Shown in pieces: positions 35,591-46,000 of a stretch of 64,000 nt of DNA. Under the pieces are notes generated by a model, which saw nothing but the letters and a program-made list of their open reading frames with translations, was not told the origin of the DNA and searched no databases. A program made the translations under genes and the position numbers. Numbering within the stretch: the first letter of the stretch is position 1; each line of letters begins with the position of its first letter. Source of the stretch: M3007 sp031425035 (GTDB taxonomy: Bacteria; Bacteroidota; Bacteroidia; Chitinophagales; Saprospiraceae); contig JANPIN010000016.1 of NCBI GenBank assembly GCA_031425035.1, positions 1 to 64,000 of the forward strand, given 5' to 3'.

Positions 35591-37538
35591 TTTTCCCACA
35601 GCATCTTTTATACTTTTTACCGCTTCCACATGGACAAGCTTCGTTCCTACCTACTCTCTCAAATTCTTTGTTCATGGGAATTCCCTTCTTTAAAACGCTC
35701 AAGGACAATTCTTCTAGTTCTTTATTATATTCCCAAGGCTCTTTATTAAAAACAACCACATCAATAGGTCTATTACTATCAATTATACTTCCTATCCCTA
35801 GCCATGTGGTCGCCTTAGTTTTATACTTTCGAGCAACTGATAGTTGTAATACCCTTTTGCCTAAATCAAGTGAGAATCCTAACTGTGAAATAAAACTAAT
35901 GCCACTTTCACCATTAGCATAAATTAATGAGAAATCATGAGCCTTTTTATCTAGCTTAGTTTTGTTTTTAGCAAACTCTATAGCTTTAATCAGCTTATCT
36001 GCACCATTCCCTGCCAAATCATATAAAAAGAAAATTGCGTCTGTAAAGCCGGGATCACGTGTTTCCATTACTGCTTGAATTAACTGCTCAAACTTTTTAC
36101 TTTTCCAGATTGGGTAAAGAGCCTGTACTGCTTCCGTTTTCGGATGGTAACCACGTAGTACAGGAAAGTTAGCATCAATCAATTGTGCGTAGGATTCTTC
36201 TAACAACATCAAATCGCTGTCTTTTCTGGGGAATAGTTTATGCTTAATATGAAACCCTAAAAGTGCCATTTCTGAAGAACCGATAAAATATTCACTTAAT
36301 ACAGTCCTTTGCCTCAAATAATACAAGAACTCAAATGGATCTTTTAAATAAAAGGTTAGAATATCAAGGTCAAAAACATTCATAGCAACTGGAAACGGGT
36401 TAGCCGCAGCCTTCTGCAAATAGGTATTTACTTGATAAGTTAGAGCAGGATATTCATCTGAAGTCAAACAAATAACATAGGCATCATCTATTGATTCTTC
36501 AAGTTTAATCTCAGTCCCATCAGATTTGAAAAACTTACTATCTCTATTCAAAATTGCATCCCGGCAAGTAACACCTTGATCGTAAGCCTTTTGAATTGCA
36601 TCGCCAAAATCTTTTTTGAGTTGCTCGGTATTTCCCCGGCGAGATAGCTCAGTTAATCTCTTTGACTTTGCCTGGATGATGACAGCCTTATTGCCCGCCA
36701 CAGCTAATATATCAATGTCAGTAGTGATTTTTGCTTTTGTTTTTTTGATTGTGATATCCTTATATAAGTTTAATCCAAATACAGGCAATAGTAACGTATA
36801 TGCCATATCTTCTGTAGCATTTCCTCGGTTTAAGAAAGCAGTAGATTTATATGAAGAATCTTGTCCCATCCAATAAAAAGGGCTTTCATATAAGGATTGT
36901 GCCAAGAAAAATTGAACTGGTAAAAAATAATGGTTTTCATCTAATTTAATAATTGGATGGGATAACGCACTGTTATATTGTCCCACTTCTAATAAGTGCT
37001 GATTGACTGATCCCGGAGTAATAGTAAACGCGTTTAGAAAATTGACAACTTCTTCATCAGTACCTATTTTGACATCTTCTCTCGTAAAACAAAATACATT
37101 TAGAATTTTCTTGCAGTAATCATCAAAACTTGATGGACGAGCAATTGACTTATATCTATCCTCCCCTAATCTCTTTAAGAAAGAGGACATATCAGCAGCA
37201 AAGGTTAGTGAAAAACCTTGCCTCGCTTGTATCCACTGAGTATCATATTGATACTTTTTAGGAGTAAGTTCGCGATACTGAAAATCGTACGCTCCAGTTC
37301 CCCCATAAAATATAGGCTCAGTCATAATTTTCCCAGAACCCATAAGATCTTTAAAAACTTTGTCTTTTTCTTCATCTAAAAGACTCGCAAAAGCATCTTC
37401 ATCAATGGAATTCATATTATCCGCAAAATGGCTTAAATGGGTATCATGAAGAGCCTCAAGCAATTCATAAATTTCCTTTACTGTCCTATTACATTGTTCT
37501 TCCAGAGGAAAATCGATGATTGGTTTATGTTTGCACAT
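35586..37538 (-). CDS. PD-(D/E)XK nuclease-like protein with C-terminal SEC-C zinc motif
   Basis: 650 aa. Middle part about 245-305: NRGNATEDMAYTLLLPVFGL, then TTDIDILAVAGNKAVIIQAK, SKRLTELSRRG; the E...D...QAK arrangement is a restriction-endonuclease-like fold. C-terminal residues 630-648: RVGRNEACPCGSGKKYKRCC, a SEC-C zinc-binding motif found in SecA and many defence-related proteins. Last cargo before IS21. The combination is common but its function is not established. Confidence 0.65.
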   Translation of the reverse strand: MCKHKPIIDFPLEEQCNRTVKEIYELLEALHDTHLSHFADNMNSIDEDAFASLLDEEKDKVFKDLMGSGKIMTEPIFYGGTGAYDFQYRELTPKKYQYDTQWIQARQGFSLTFAADMSSFLKRLGEDRYKSIARPSSFDDYCKKILNVFCFTREDVKIGTDEEVVNFLNAFTITPGSVNQHLLEVGQYNSALSHPIIKLDENHYFLPVQFFLAQSLYESPFYWMGQDSSYKSTAFLNRGNATEDMAYTLLLPVFGLNLYKDITIKKTKAKITTDIDILAVAGNKAVIIQAKSKRLTELSRRGNTEQLKKDFGDAIQKAYDQGVTCRDAILNRDSKFFKSDGTEIKLEESIDDAYVICLTSDEYPALTYQVNTYLQKAAANPFPVAMNVFDLDILTFYLKDPFEFLYYLRQRTVLSEYFIGSSEMALLGFHIKHKLFPRKDSDLMLLEESYAQLIDANFPVLRGYHPKTEAVQALYPIWKSKKFEQLIQAVMETRDPGFTDAIFFLYDLAGNGADKLIKAIEFAKNKTKLDKKAHDFSLIYANGESGISFISQLGFSLDLGKRVLQLSVARKYKTKATTWLGIGSIIDSNRPIDVVVFNKEPWEYNKELEELSLSVLKKGIPMNKEFERVGRNEACPCGSGKKYKRCCGKN

Positions 37539-37724
37539 TAAGCCAATTAGAAACCCAAATTCCTGGAAACTTATTTTTTCTCTCCAATTGACGCTAGCTT
37601 GATTATTCCGGCAATACTGACCCCCTATTCCGGGTGAACTTGACCCCTTCTATACCGGGATAAACTGACCCCCATTCCGGGTCATATTGACCCCCCTCAG
37701 GATCGGAGATTTGAAGGGTTAAAA

Positions 37725-38465
37725 CTACTGTGGTTTCGTTGAAGATTTCTTGCGTAAGGATTCCCCTTTCAGCTCAAAGCGGTGTGCATTGTTCAGCAGC
37801 CGGTCGAGTATAGCGTCGGCCAGTGTCGGCTCGTCGATGTAATCGTACCAGGCAGCGATGGGCAGTTGGGAGGCGATGACCACGGACTTAAGGCCATAAC
37901 GGTCTTCCAGGATCTGCAGGAGTGCCAGGCGGGTGTTTTGATCCATGGGCGCCAGTCCGAAGTCGTCCAGGACGAGCAGATGGATTTTTTCCAGTTGGTT
38001 GAGCAGTTTGGTAAAAGATCCATCGAGTTTGGCCAGCATAATTTTGTCGGTAAAGCGGTTCATGTTGAAGTACAGGGTACGGTACCCCAGCAGACAGGCC
38101 TGGTGACCGACCGCACAAGCCAGGTACGACTTGCCGCTACCGGTTGGTCCGGCGATGAGGATGTTTTCGGCCCGGTCGATCCAGGTGCAGTCCGCCAGCG
38201 GGAGGAGTTGGTCTTTGGAGAGATTACGGGCAGCAGCATAAGCGATTTGTTCGAGGGTGGCCGGGTATCGAAGTTTGCTCAGGCGGAGGTAGAGTTGGAT
38301 TTTGGCATGACTACGGTACTGCTCCTCGGCATCGGCCAGGGAGGCGACTAATGAATGGGCATCGGGATGCTGATGAGCGGGCAATTGCAGGATAGACTCG
38401 TACTGCCGGGCCATTCCGCTTAGATGCATGCTAAAGAGTTGATCCAGTGTTGCTTGTGTGTTCAA
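37725..38465 (-). CDS. istB: IstB-like ATPase, IS21 transposition helper
   Basis: 246 aa. N-terminal LDQLFSMHLSGMARQYESIL, Walker A IAGPTGSGKSYLACAVG near 107-123, Walker B LLVLDDFGLAPMD, and VIASQLPIAAWYDYI. AAA+ ATPase that selects target DNA for IstA. GC-rich compared with surrounding cassette genes. Confidence 0.93.
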   Translation of the reverse strand: MNTQATLDQLFSMHLSGMARQYESILQLPAHQHPDAHSLVASLADAEEQYRSHAKIQLYLRLSKLRYPATLEQIAYAAARNLSKDQLLPLADCTWIDRAENILIAGPTGSGKSYLACAVGHQACLLGYRTLYFNMNRFTDKIMLAKLDGSFTKLLNQLEKIHLLVLDDFGLAPMDQNTRLALLQILEDRYGLKSVVIASQLPIAAWYDYIDEPTLADAILDRLLNNAHRFELKGESLRKKSSTKPQ

Positions 38466-38497
38466 GTTGTAATATTTAGAAGGTGAACAATTGGTTG

Positions 38498-40066
38498 TTA
38501 TTGATAGGCTTGTGGGCCACGGACGTTTTCATGGGCCGGTATGGATGGGCTATCGGCCGGGAACAGTGTCGGCGCCCGGTCCAGGTTTTTTTCCAGGATG
38601 CTCTGGATGACGGAGTAATTGACGGTGGAAGCGGCGGCAGCCCGCTGGCAGGCGGCTTCCATACGGTCGTTGCCGTAGTGTCTGGCGAGTTTAAGCAGGC
38701 CCAGGCAGGAGTTGTAGGTTTGTTCGTAAAAGACCTTGGAAGTCAGCACCCGGTGGAAGACGGCGCGGGTAGCGGGACCGATTTGAGCGGATTTGTCCAA
38801 AAAATAGTCGGCATTCCAGCCCTGCCGGGCAGCGATGTGCTGATGATTAACCGGTAAATGGGTAGCCACGGTGGTGTAGGCATGAGCCAGCGGATTACGC
38901 CGGTGAACGGCCACCCGGGTGAGGTGATCATAAATCTCCACCACCTCTTCCGTATAAATTATTTTGAGCCTTTTGCCGATAAGCTGGAAGGGAACACTGT
39001 ACTGATGACGGTCCTGACCCAGGATGACGTGGTAGTTTTTTTGCACTTTGCCGAAGGTGATGCGCTGCAAAGTGTACGCGCTGGGCGGCAAGGGACGTAG
39101 CAGGTCCTTTTCCTGTTGGTCAAAAATATCGCGGCGACTGTAGTCTTTGCCTTTAAAATTCAAGGCATTATGCCAATCTAACTGTTTGCGCACTGCCGCA
39201 TTTAACTCCGCTAAGGAATGGAAGACGTGGTTGCGCAAGGGCGCAAAAACGCGCTGATAGACTTTGTTGACCGCATTCTCCACACTGGCTTTGTCCCGTG
39301 GCCGGGCGGGGCGAGCGGCCATGATGGTCGTGTTGTAATGCAGCGCCAGGCTTTGCAAAGCATCGGCAACCCGGGGTTCATAGCGGTCAGCACGGATAAT
39401 GGCGGGCTTCAGATTGTCAAACTTTACACTCAACGGAACGCCGCCCAGGTAGGCAAACCCCCGGCCCAGGCTGGGCAGCAGGTGTTCCTGGCGTTGAGAT
39501 GGCAGTGCTTCCACATAGGTCATGGAACTGAATGGCAAAGTCAAAACCAGTATCTCGCACCGATGTTCTTCGCCGCTTTGCAGATCGATCCAACTCATTT
39601 TATCGCCGGCAAAATCCGCCATCAATTGCTCGGCGGGGCGATGGGTGAGGTGCATAACTGCTTTAGAACGTTGCAGATATGCACTTAAGTGATAGCAAAA
39701 CTGCGAATAAGAATACCCTTGGGGATACTCCCGCAGGTATTCTTCCCACAGTATTTGTTTGGTGACGCCCGTGCGTTTTAGTTCCGTGGCGAAGTACGCC
39801 TGGCGCCTGTCAAAATCGGATCGGCGAGGATCTAAACTGCTGGCCGGTAACGATCCTTCGCCCTGCAGCATCCGGGACAGCGCAGGATCATCCAGCGCGA
39901 TCAGATCGCTCAGTGCAATACCCGTAGCCGCCGCTTTGCGTAGATATTCGCGCACTGTATTGCGGGCAATATCGCTCTGTCGGGCAATCTTTTTGATGGG
40001 ATAACCCCGTAATTTGAAATCGAGAATCTGACGAATCTGGTGCATTGATTTGCTCGGTGCTGCCAT
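38498..40066 (-). CDS. istA: IstA-like DDE transposase, IS21 family
   Basis: About 522 aa from the preferred ATG at 40066 (MAAPSKSMHQIRQIL); an in-frame ATG at 40111 is also possible. HTH region ARQSDIARNTVREYLRKA; DDE core: MADFAGDKMSW (first D), SVKFDNLKPAI (second D), KASVENAVNKVYQR (E). Catalyses strand transfer of the IS. istB follows 32 bp downstream. Confidence 0.93.
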   Translation of the reverse strand: MAAPSKSMHQIRQILDFKLRGYPIKKIARQSDIARNTVREYLRKAAATGIALSDLIALDDPALSRMLQGEGSLPASSLDPRRSDFDRRQAYFATELKRTGVTKQILWEEYLREYPQGYSYSQFCYHLSAYLQRSKAVMHLTHRPAEQLMADFAGDKMSWIDLQSGEEHRCEILVLTLPFSSMTYVEALPSQRQEHLLPSLGRGFAYLGGVPLSVKFDNLKPAIIRADRYEPRVADALQSLALHYNTTIMAARPARPRDKASVENAVNKVYQRVFAPLRNHVFHSLAELNAAVRKQLDWHNALNFKGKDYSRRDIFDQQEKDLLRPLPPSAYTLQRITFGKVQKNYHVILGQDRHQYSVPFQLIGKRLKIIYTEEVVEIYDHLTRVAVHRRNPLAHAYTTVATHLPVNHQHIAARQGWNADYFLDKSAQIGPATRAVFHRVLTSKVFYEQTYNSCLGLLKLARHYGNDRMEAACQRAAAASTVNYSVIQSILEKNLDRAPTLFPADSPSIPAHENVRGPQAYQ

Positions 40067-40265
40067 GTTGGGTCTTCTTTTGAAAACCTGAACATCGCAG
40101 ATTTGAATCAATTTGAATCAAATCACCGATCCTGAAGAGGGGGGTCAACTTGGTCCGGAATAAACTACACCTAAGTTGCCACCTGGGGGGTCAATTTGGC
40201 CCGGTACAGGGGGTCAGATTGCGCCGGTACAAGGGGGTCAATATCTTCCGGTATGAGGGGTCAGT

Positions 40266-40859
40266 ATGGTCCGGATTCTTCAGTATGCCCGTGTTTCCAC
40301 CCGAGACCAGAACCTAGACCTCCAGATCGATGCCCTGAAAAAAGCCGGATGTACCGACACCTATATATATAGGGAGCAGATCACCGGCTCCAAGATAGAG
40401 CGACCAGAGTTGAGGAGGATGCTCGACCGGCTACGCGCCGGTGACATCGTGGTGATCTGGAAACTTGACCGGCTTGGCCGGTCCCTTGCCGACCTGGTGC
40501 ACTTGGTAACTGAAATCCAAGGTAAGAACGCTGGCCTTCAGGTTCTCGAAGACAGTATCGACACCACCACCCCACAGGGTAAACTTTTTTTCCACATTTT
40601 TGCGGCAGTTGCTGAGTTCGAGCGGGAAATCATCCGAGAACGCACCAAAGCCGGTCTTGAATCCGCTCGCGTGCGGGGGCGCAAAGGTGGTCGGCCACCT
40701 GGTCTTTCCAAGGATGCCCAAATCAAAGCGGCCGCTGCGGTATCACTCTATCATCAGAAAAGGTCCGTCGTCGAAATCTGCCAAACACTCTCAATATCGA
40801 AAAAGAGTTTTTACAAGTATCTAAAACTTGGCCCGGCAGAAAAAAATAATCATACTTAA
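40266..40859 (+). CDS. Small serine resolvase/invertase with IS-derived start
   Basis: 197 aa: MVRILQYARVSTRDQNLDLQ; catalytic Ser11, VIWKLDRLGRSLADLVHL, GKLFFHIFAAVAEFEREIIR, and a C-terminal HTH (VVEICQTLSISKKSFYKYL). The start codon and first five codons (40266-40282) are IS21 terminal sequence; the authentic N-terminus was probably replaced when the IS landed. All catalytic parts are present, so it may still work. Belongs to the Tn3-resolvase/Hin group that acts on short res or dif-like sites. Confidence 0.85.
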   Translation: MVRILQYARVSTRDQNLDLQIDALKKAGCTDTYIYREQITGSKIERPELRRMLDRLRAGDIVVIWKLDRLGRSLADLVHLVTEIQGKNAGLQVLEDSIDTTTPQGKLFFHIFAAVAEFEREIIRERTKAGLESARVRGRKGGRPPGLSKDAQIKAAAAVSLYHQKRSVVEICQTLSISKKSFYKYLKLGPAEKNNHT

Positions 40860-40908
40860 CCTGATCAATAAATATTCCCGGTTAAGATGAGCATTCAAAA
40901 ACCGTATA

Positions 40909-43092
40909 TTAGACGGCGTACTTTTGAATGTCATCTCTCCACAATCGGAGTAAATCGAAAAAAAGTGGATATACCGTCCATTGTTTGTTACGAACATACG
41001 TCACGGCTAGGGATTCAATAAAAGTTTGAAATTCAAAATTTTGGTTGTAGGGCGGGTATGGTTTTAATTGGCGAATCAAGTTTGATTTTTCTTCCTTCAT
41101 CCCTACGCTATCATATTTGCCAACAGTATAATGCAAGCTGTCAGGGTTGTACCAAATCCCTGCCATGCCCGCGACGGACTCTTTTCTCCGTAAGCGACTT
41201 ATATTATATTGAGGCAAAACACGTTCAATTGGTTCCAGGATTTCAACTACGAAACCTGGCCCAAAAACAAAATGCCGGTCTTTCAGCTTTGTCTCTACGT
41301 CTTTTTCATCTTTTGCATAGTAATCCTTACGGAAGGTAGTCAAAACATCCTCCCAAATAATACCATTTACCTTTAGCCAATCTTCAAATTTGGCTTTTCC
41401 TTCACTATTTTCTAATGAAATGATCTGTGAGATGTAATTTTTATCTGTAAAAAGAAACTGGTTTCCATGCCGAAAACCCCAACTTAATAATTCTGGATTT
41501 TCGCCAACAGATGGCAAACTGCGCCAAGGTTCGTTGTGTATGAAACTAGGGCGGGCATTTATTAATAAATCCTTTAAAAAGAGTTCTTTTACGCAAACAT
41601 CCATTTTAATCCGCATAGCCTTTACGGGCTTTTGCCTTTTATTAAAGGCTTTATATTCTTCTGTGCCAGTCTCAAAGGGGTTTTTGCCTTCATCTCGAAG
41701 GGTAAAAACCGGATAATTTAAATAATCTAAATAATTTTCAGAAGTATATCGGGACTTTTTTTTGTAGATAGGCTGGTTAGTATTCACTGTAAGCGAATGT
41801 AAAGGAACACGATGTGCCCATTTTTCATATAATTCAGTTTTAGGGTCATCTAAGCCTATGGCAGCGAGAAACTCAAATGTTGGCGCTTGTCCTTCTTTCT
41901 CAATTTTTGCAAACTCAACGCCTGTAACATCTTGTATCACCAAAACTGGCTTCTCAGGAGAGAAATCTTTTTCGGAAACAATTTCTTGAAAATCAATTCC
42001 TAATTTTGCGCCATAAGTTGACTGCAGTTCCTGTAAAAATAGTGAGAAGGGTAAATTGTTAATTAAACGCCCTCGTTCAGTTAGACGATTGTCGAATACA
42101 TAAATGCTCCGTAATGTAGTTACTGGTAATCCAATTTCTTTAATACCCACTGCGTTGCTACGACTTTTCGGGTTATGTCTAACCATTTCAATAATCTTCG
42201 GTTCTGCGGCTAATTCACCCAAAAGACTATTCAACTCAGCGACAAAATTTTCTTGAAAGTCGTGTACAATAAAACTTTGTGTGTTTTCCAATTTATCTGG
42301 TCTATCCGTATACCAGGGGACGGTCGCCTTTTTAGCATTGGTATGAAAACTTAGCCATAAAGAGCGGCTGGCATTTTCCACTTCGTGACGTTTAAGCTGG
42401 CGGAGATAAGTAGTCTGTTCTCGATCATTCTTCGACATGGTTACTTGCTCGTAGCAAGCACGCTTAAATTGGTTAAAACTTCCTTTCGACCCTCGGTGAA
42501 GATTGACAGCAGCAGAAATAATGAAAAATTCTGTACGGTCGCTTGTCTTACCTCTATCATCTTCTCTGACTTCAATTTCGACTGCTGTGGCGAAATCTGG
42601 ATTTCTCTCATCTACCATTGAACACACTAAAAAATTAGGCTGGCAAATGCGATGGGTTTTATTTTTTTTGTAAAAAAAATTGGAAACCAATAACTTAATA
42701 AGGATATGCGCATTGGTATTGCTCAAATCGGTATATGATGCTATTTCTGGAGTTGCATCGGCGTTTAAAAAATCAAATCGTATAGTGCGAATTGGCTCAC
42801 CTTTAGGCTGCAAAACATAAAGGCTTAAAGTAAAAGAATGAAAATAGTAGGGTAGTTCCAGTTTCTCCTGGATTTCCCAATGCATATTCTGAAATAAAAC
42901 GGCTTCCTGCTCCCTTCTATTAGGGCCAAAACCGATTTTCCGTCTTAGTTGCTGAAATTCAATCGGGACTCGATAAAGAACCAACTGCCAATCACGGGCA
43001 AGCGGACTATTTTCAAAATCAATGCAATTTTTATGCAGTACAATATTGGAGGACCGAACAGGGCGGCTCACGGGTAGTTTCACTTTTGCCAT
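40909..43092 (-). CDS. Unknown 727-aa protein with faint PIWI-like C-terminal features
   Basis: No family recognised with confidence. It overlaps the helicase-nuclease gene upstream by 13 nt, so the two are one unit. Observed: N-terminal half of mixed strands; PEKPVLVIQDVTGVEF near 378-393, like the first strand of an RNase H/PIWI domain; near the C-terminus GIWYNPDSLHYTVGKYDSV (about 640-658) and WTVYPLFFDLLRLWRDD (about 704-720), reminiscent of the end of PIWI domains. Catalytic DEDX residues cannot be assigned. Working idea: divergent Argonaute/pPIWI-RE-like protein; equally a new family. The AT content matches the helicase. Confidence 0.35.
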   Translation of the reverse strand: MAKVKLPVSRPVRSSNIVLHKNCIDFENSPLARDWQLVLYRVPIEFQQLRRKIGFGPNRREQEAVLFQNMHWEIQEKLELPYYFHSFTLSLYVLQPKGEPIRTIRFDFLNADATPEIASYTDLSNTNAHILIKLLVSNFFYKKNKTHRICQPNFLVCSMVDERNPDFATAVEIEVREDDRGKTSDRTEFFIISAAVNLHRGSKGSFNQFKRACYEQVTMSKNDREQTTYLRQLKRHEVENASRSLWLSFHTNAKKATVPWYTDRPDKLENTQSFIVHDFQENFVAELNSLLGELAAEPKIIEMVRHNPKSRSNAVGIKEIGLPVTTLRSIYVFDNRLTERGRLINNLPFSLFLQELQSTYGAKLGIDFQEIVSEKDFSPEKPVLVIQDVTGVEFAKIEKEGQAPTFEFLAAIGLDDPKTELYEKWAHRVPLHSLTVNTNQPIYKKKSRYTSENYLDYLNYPVFTLRDEGKNPFETGTEEYKAFNKRQKPVKAMRIKMDVCVKELFLKDLLINARPSFIHNEPWRSLPSVGENPELLSWGFRHGNQFLFTDKNYISQIISLENSEGKAKFEDWLKVNGIIWEDVLTTFRKDYYAKDEKDVETKLKDRHFVFGPGFVVEILEPIERVLPQYNISRLRRKESVAGMAGIWYNPDSLHYTVGKYDSVGMKEEKSNLIRQLKPYPPYNQNFEFQTFIESLAVTYVRNKQWTVYPLFFDLLRLWRDDIQKYAV

Positions 43093-46000
43093 TGTTGAAT
43101 AAATTTTTGGAGGTGGGGAATGAAGGTATCTTTGAAATCACGACAATACTGATTGAAATCATCTAGTTCGTTATCTTCGCGTGCGTCATCAGCATTACTA
43201 CGTTCCACCATGCCTGGTATTACTATAATCGAGGCGCGGTTAAAATCACTGCCTAAGTCGTTAAACTGGTCATCAAAGTAACGTATTGGGCGGTCGTTGT
43301 CTCCAAAAGCGTTGATGAATACTAGCTTGCACAATACGATCTGGCCAGGATAAACGGCACGAATAAGAGCAAGCTTTTTGAGTGCTCGTATTTTGAAATG
43401 CGTTTCGTTGAGTTTATCGTGAAAGGCTGGGTCCTCCGTATCAGTGATCGGGAATGCTGTTAGTGTGTGTTCGCCATAATATTTGCAATCAATAAAAATT
43501 GGAAGTCCTTGCACTTTTGTATCCGCCAGTTCAAAGAGAGCATCTGGGATTTCATCATCATTGAGTGAAATTTTGACGTTTTTTTCTGCAAATACAGCCT
43601 TCACACATTCTTCACCGACTGCTCCGGTGAGAATGGATTGGTGAAAATAAGGGACAAAGATTCGGCTAAGCGGAGCATTTGTGTTAAAACGTAATTCATA
43701 ACGTTGCAACTCAAACCAACCTCGCAATATGGTATTCCCGCGTACTTGGCTATAAATTGCGTTTAAATCCCAAGGTTTATGCTCATGAGTTGCTAATGCC
43801 GCTGGTACGATTTCCATTTCATCTCCGAAGTATATTTTCCCATCTGAATAAAGATATTCCGTCGCGTACACCGCTTGGATTCGATATAATAAAGAAGGTT
43901 GCTCACTTGTATCTTCACTCCGAAAAAAGGTGTGGCGCAACGCCAGTCGTCGAAGCTTCTGCCAGTCGTACCTAATTTGATTGGCACGTTCGGGGTCGCG
44001 TATCATACCCAAGCGAAGACGTTCATGATCGTCCAGCATTTTGCTAAGCGCAATGCGACATTTCTCGTTTTGGGCCGCTAATCCTTCATCACTTAACGTA
44101 GCGCGCCGATAGGTACGTACATCTGCGTTTTGAGATAAAAACTCGAACAATGATCGGAGATTATTGGAGTAGAAAGGCTGCATATTGCGTCGCACAATCG
44201 CAAAGTAGGGGTCTGGGTCCACTGCAAATTTTTCAAGCACTTGATAAACATTGGGATCTAGCCGAAGGGTTTGGTTGGGCGTAGCACGCCACTCCCGCTC
44301 AAAACGCCCAATGGCTTGAATAAATGCAGCAGTTTGATTCATTACTCCGTCAGACATTCGAAGATATAAGGAGTTAAAGTGCTGCCCAATATGCCGGATT
44401 TTGCCTAAATACTGTTTAAACTGCCCTTCAGAAATAGACTTGCCCTTTTCAAGTTTTGAAAGGTAATAGATATTTGTTTTCACAACCGTATCTTGTTCAG
44501 TTTGGCTTTGGGTGGATGGATCGAACTTCCCAAAATAAAAATATGGGCTATCGAGTAAATGCAAACAGTTGAAATCGCGTTTTTCTTCCCGTTGTTGACT
44601 CGCTTGATCGGGGTAATATTGCAGGTTAACGCCATTACCAGCTGAGGGATAAGTTGTGATTAGAATTACTGGTTTCTGTTGCCAAAATAGTTGCCAGTAA
44701 TGTGCTTGATTTCGATCATCTTGCCTGATTTCACGGGCTTTTGCCGCATCAAAAAATACAATAATAAACTGCTGCTGGCGGTAGGTAATTTCATAATATG
44801 GAAATAAGCGCTCCGCTGTCTTATTGCGCTTTACGAGTAAAATATCATCATCAGGGTTCTCGAAGCCCGCATCCTCGAGCAAGGCTTTGATTTGCTTAAA
44901 TGAACTAAAAAATACCAGATGAGTATCCGTTGCCAAGTGCTCTCGACGTTGGTCAAGCGTCCAGTCAAGCGTGCTGAAGAAATGAAGAAGTCGCTTTTTT
45001 CGCTGGGCATGTTTCTCACCCTTGCCAAAAATTCTCTGATTGATCTTGACAAAATTCTTTATCAACCCGGCTGCTGCACGACTAATTGTTTCAATATCTG
45101 CCACTTCAACTGCGAGGTGGTTTTTACGTATGGCTTGTTTTTCGATATTGGCCTGATTGATGCCTTCCAAATCTTGAGGTGTCGTTTCCAAATATCTGTT
45201 GCGAAGCTCATGGCGCAACCATGCCGTATCAAAATTTCGTACCAATCGGGGAAGTTCGACGGTAGCAGAGAGACCAAATACAAGGTTATGACGACAGAGG
45301 TTTAACAGTACAGTTTCCGGAGTGTGAAATAAAGCATAATAGCGAAGTTCGACTTCGTCCGGGTCGCTGACATAACCGGGTGAGTGTATTTCGTACAAAC
45401 CAAAACCGTTGATATGCAGTTTATCATAATTGCTATCAGCCTTGCGGCGATGTTGTGGATGCTGTTTAATCTGACGTAGTTGCTGCTGAAAACTGGAAGA
45501 AGATGCGAAGCAGTGGTTCAGCAAGGCACGATAAAGATCAGGGTCGTTAAACTCAAGTTCTTTGAACAGATACACGATTTCCAGTACTGCTTCATTAACT
45601 ACATTGAGCAGCGTGAGGCTTTGAGCTCTTTCACCTGAAGTAGGTAATCGAAGGGTAAAAGAGTTTTCGCGAAGGTTATCATCAAGTAAAATCGGTTTTT
45701 CAAATAGGCTATACCTTGTTTGGAAAATAGCAGCATTTTTTAGTTTCGGCTCGCTACAAACGAAGTGATTGATTTCAGGAAATCGAATGCCATAATTATT
45801 GGACAATGAACGAATTTTGCTAACCACTTGCTCAATCTTTTCCCGGACTAGAGGATGTCGTTCCAAGAAACCCCTGTGTGGCAATTTATCGCGGGTGAGT
45901 TTGGTAAAGAAACGTTCAGTAAATTCGAAGGGCTGGGCAATGACGGTATCCTCGGCCAAGAGTGTAAGTAAGTCGTTTTCCAAAAAATCGAACTCGTCAA

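Larger units (their letters stand above)
37600..40282 (-). mobile_element. Complete IS21-family insertion sequence
   Basis: 2683 bp bounded by TGATTATTCCGG (37600) and, reversed at the right end, TGAAGAATCCGG (40282). Both ends carry several repeats of CCGG plus a TGACCCC block, the multiple transposase-binding repeats typical of IS21. Contains istA and istB. The 8 bp on each side (CGCTAGCT left, GTATGCCC right) differ, so no target duplication remains. The left end is identical to the 140-bp piece at the window start. Confidence 0.9.

Noticed and set aside
37782..38351. Plus-strand frame opposite istB, and similar frames opposite istA
   Set aside because: Shadows in GC-rich IS coding sequence.
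1..40282. A simple IS21 composite transposon carrying the defence array
   Set aside because: IS21 copies are inverted, no target duplications are seen, and the array has its own recombinase and cores; bracketing by chance insertion is more likely.
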